Program-made: the position numbers and the translations under genes
Shown here: piece by piece, positions 33,540 to 34,073 of the stretch
Numbering within the stretch: the first letter of the stretch is position 1
How the letters are laid out: each line of letters begins with the position of its first letter
The notes under the pieces: model-generated
The model's input: the letters and a program-made list of their open reading frames with translations, nothing else
Database searches by the model: none
Told to the model about the DNA's origin: nothing
Origin: an uncultured bacterium
GTDB lineage: Bacteria; Planctomycetota; UBA1135; GCA-002686595
Assembly (NCBI GenBank): GCA_937910685.1
Contig: CALEMP010000087.1
Coordinates: 1-34,073, forward strand
Direction: 5' to 3'
Length of the DNA stretch: 34,073 bases

Positions 33540-34073
33540 ATGCTCTATGTCGTATCCGCTTTCGTCGCCGTCGTTCTCATCGGTGCGGCCCTTGGTCTCA
33601 AGATCGTCACCCAAGCCGAGGTCATGGTCATCGAACGCCTGGGCAAGTTCCGGCGCATTCTTGCACCGGGATTGAACTTGATTTTCCCCCTGGTCGACAA
33701 GCCCCGCCCGATTCTTTGGCGTACGAGGGTCACAAACCTGAAGGGCGTGGACATCGTGCGCGAACAAAATTCCAATACCGTCGACTTGCGCGAGCAGGTG
33801 TTTGATTTTCCCAAGCAATCGGTGATCACCGCGGACAACGTGGTGATTGAGATCAATGGTCTGCTCTATTATCAGATCACCGATCCTCGCCGCGCAGTCT
33901 ATGAGGTCAAGAACCTGCCCAACGCCATTGAGAAATTGGCTCAGACCACCTTGCGGAATATCATCGGCGAGTTGGCTCTTGACGCGACGTTGAGCTCGCG
34001 TGATGAGATCAACGGCAAGATGCGTACGGTGCTCGATGATGCCACGGATAAGTGGGGCGTGAAGGTCAATCGG
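33540..34073 (+). CDS. SPFH/stomatin-family protein, N-terminal part (runs off right edge)
   Basis: 178 codons are visible from ATG 33540, preceded by AGGA about 9 nt upstream. A membrane helix (VVSAFVAVVLIGAALGLKIV) is followed by the SPFH start VIERLGKFRRILAPGLNLIFPLVD and the characteristic DLREQVFDFPKQSVITADNVVIEINGLLYYQITDP stretch (about residues 80-115). LAQTTLRNIIGELALDATLSSRDEIN follows. This matches the slipin/QmcA type. It pairs with the NfeD gene just upstream. The coiled-coil C terminus lies outside the window. Confidence 0.93.
   Translation, partial: MLYVVSAFVAVVLIGAALGLKIVTQAEVMVIERLGKFRRILAPGLNLIFPLVDKPRPILWRTRVTNLKGVDIVREQNSNTVDLREQVFDFPKQSVITADNVVIEINGLLYYQITDPRRAVYEVKNLPNAIEKLAQTTLRNIIGELALDATLSSRDEINGKMRTVLDDATDKWGVKVNR

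Noticed and set aside
1..34073. CRISPR arrays, tRNA or rRNA genes, insertion sequences, phage genes
   Set aside because: No regularly spaced short repeats, no cloverleaf or rRNA signatures, and no transposase or integrase motifs were seen in either strand.

Overview
The window looks like chromosome from a member of the Planctomycetota, probably aquatic. The strongest clue is an operon at 19781-12261 (minus strand) that pairs a PSCyt1/PSD1/DUF1553 protein with a Tat-exported DUF1501 protein, a pairing typical of that phylum. Other clues are the many lipoprotein and Sec signals, the rarity of good Shine-Dalgarno sites, and a high G+C content. I made no taxonomic search.

Left edge (1-2573): a mosaic of direct repeats on the minus strand. 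A 325-bp leader (R1), identical by eye in both copies, lies upstream of two different secreted-protein genes and runs through the start codon of each. A second repeat of about 219 bp (R2) spans the end of one gene and the start of a zinc-peptidase-like lipoprotein gene. One R2 copy holds only gene remnants. This looks like a recombining cassette array that continues off the left edge.

Metabolism and stress (3000-5800): a homocysteine S-methyltransferase; an AhpE-type peroxiredoxin whose peroxidatic Cys codon (residue 45) is TGA, followed 18 nt later by a strong hairpin, so probably a selenoprotein; a BamE-like lipoprotein; and an orphan gene. Next come an OmpR-type response regulator and histidine kinase (8070-5987), a MauG-like di-heme protein, an HExxH lipoprotein and an SRPBCC protein.

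Planctomycete operon (19781-12261): PSCyt1/PSD1/DUF1553, DUF1501, and a LamG + alpha/alpha-toroid + discoidin-like protein, with gaps of 5 and 4 nt. A YihY-type membrane protein diverges from it. That gene converges with a D-threonine-aldolase/D-serine-dehydratase-like enzyme.

Envelope lipid transport (22579-26022): STAS-MlaE, MlaF, MlaD and a PqiC-like lipoprotein, overlapping or nearly so. Facing it is a six-gene catabolic operon (32730-26019): UxaA-family dehydratase, zinc alcohol dehydrogenase, LutA, LutB, LutC and an anchored SGNH hydrolase. It plausibly links sugar-acid breakdown to lactate oxidation. The window ends with NfeD and the start of an SPFH/stomatin gene.

The best candidate for something new is the TGA-containing peroxiredoxin. 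The second is the repeat-driven cassette locus at the left edge.
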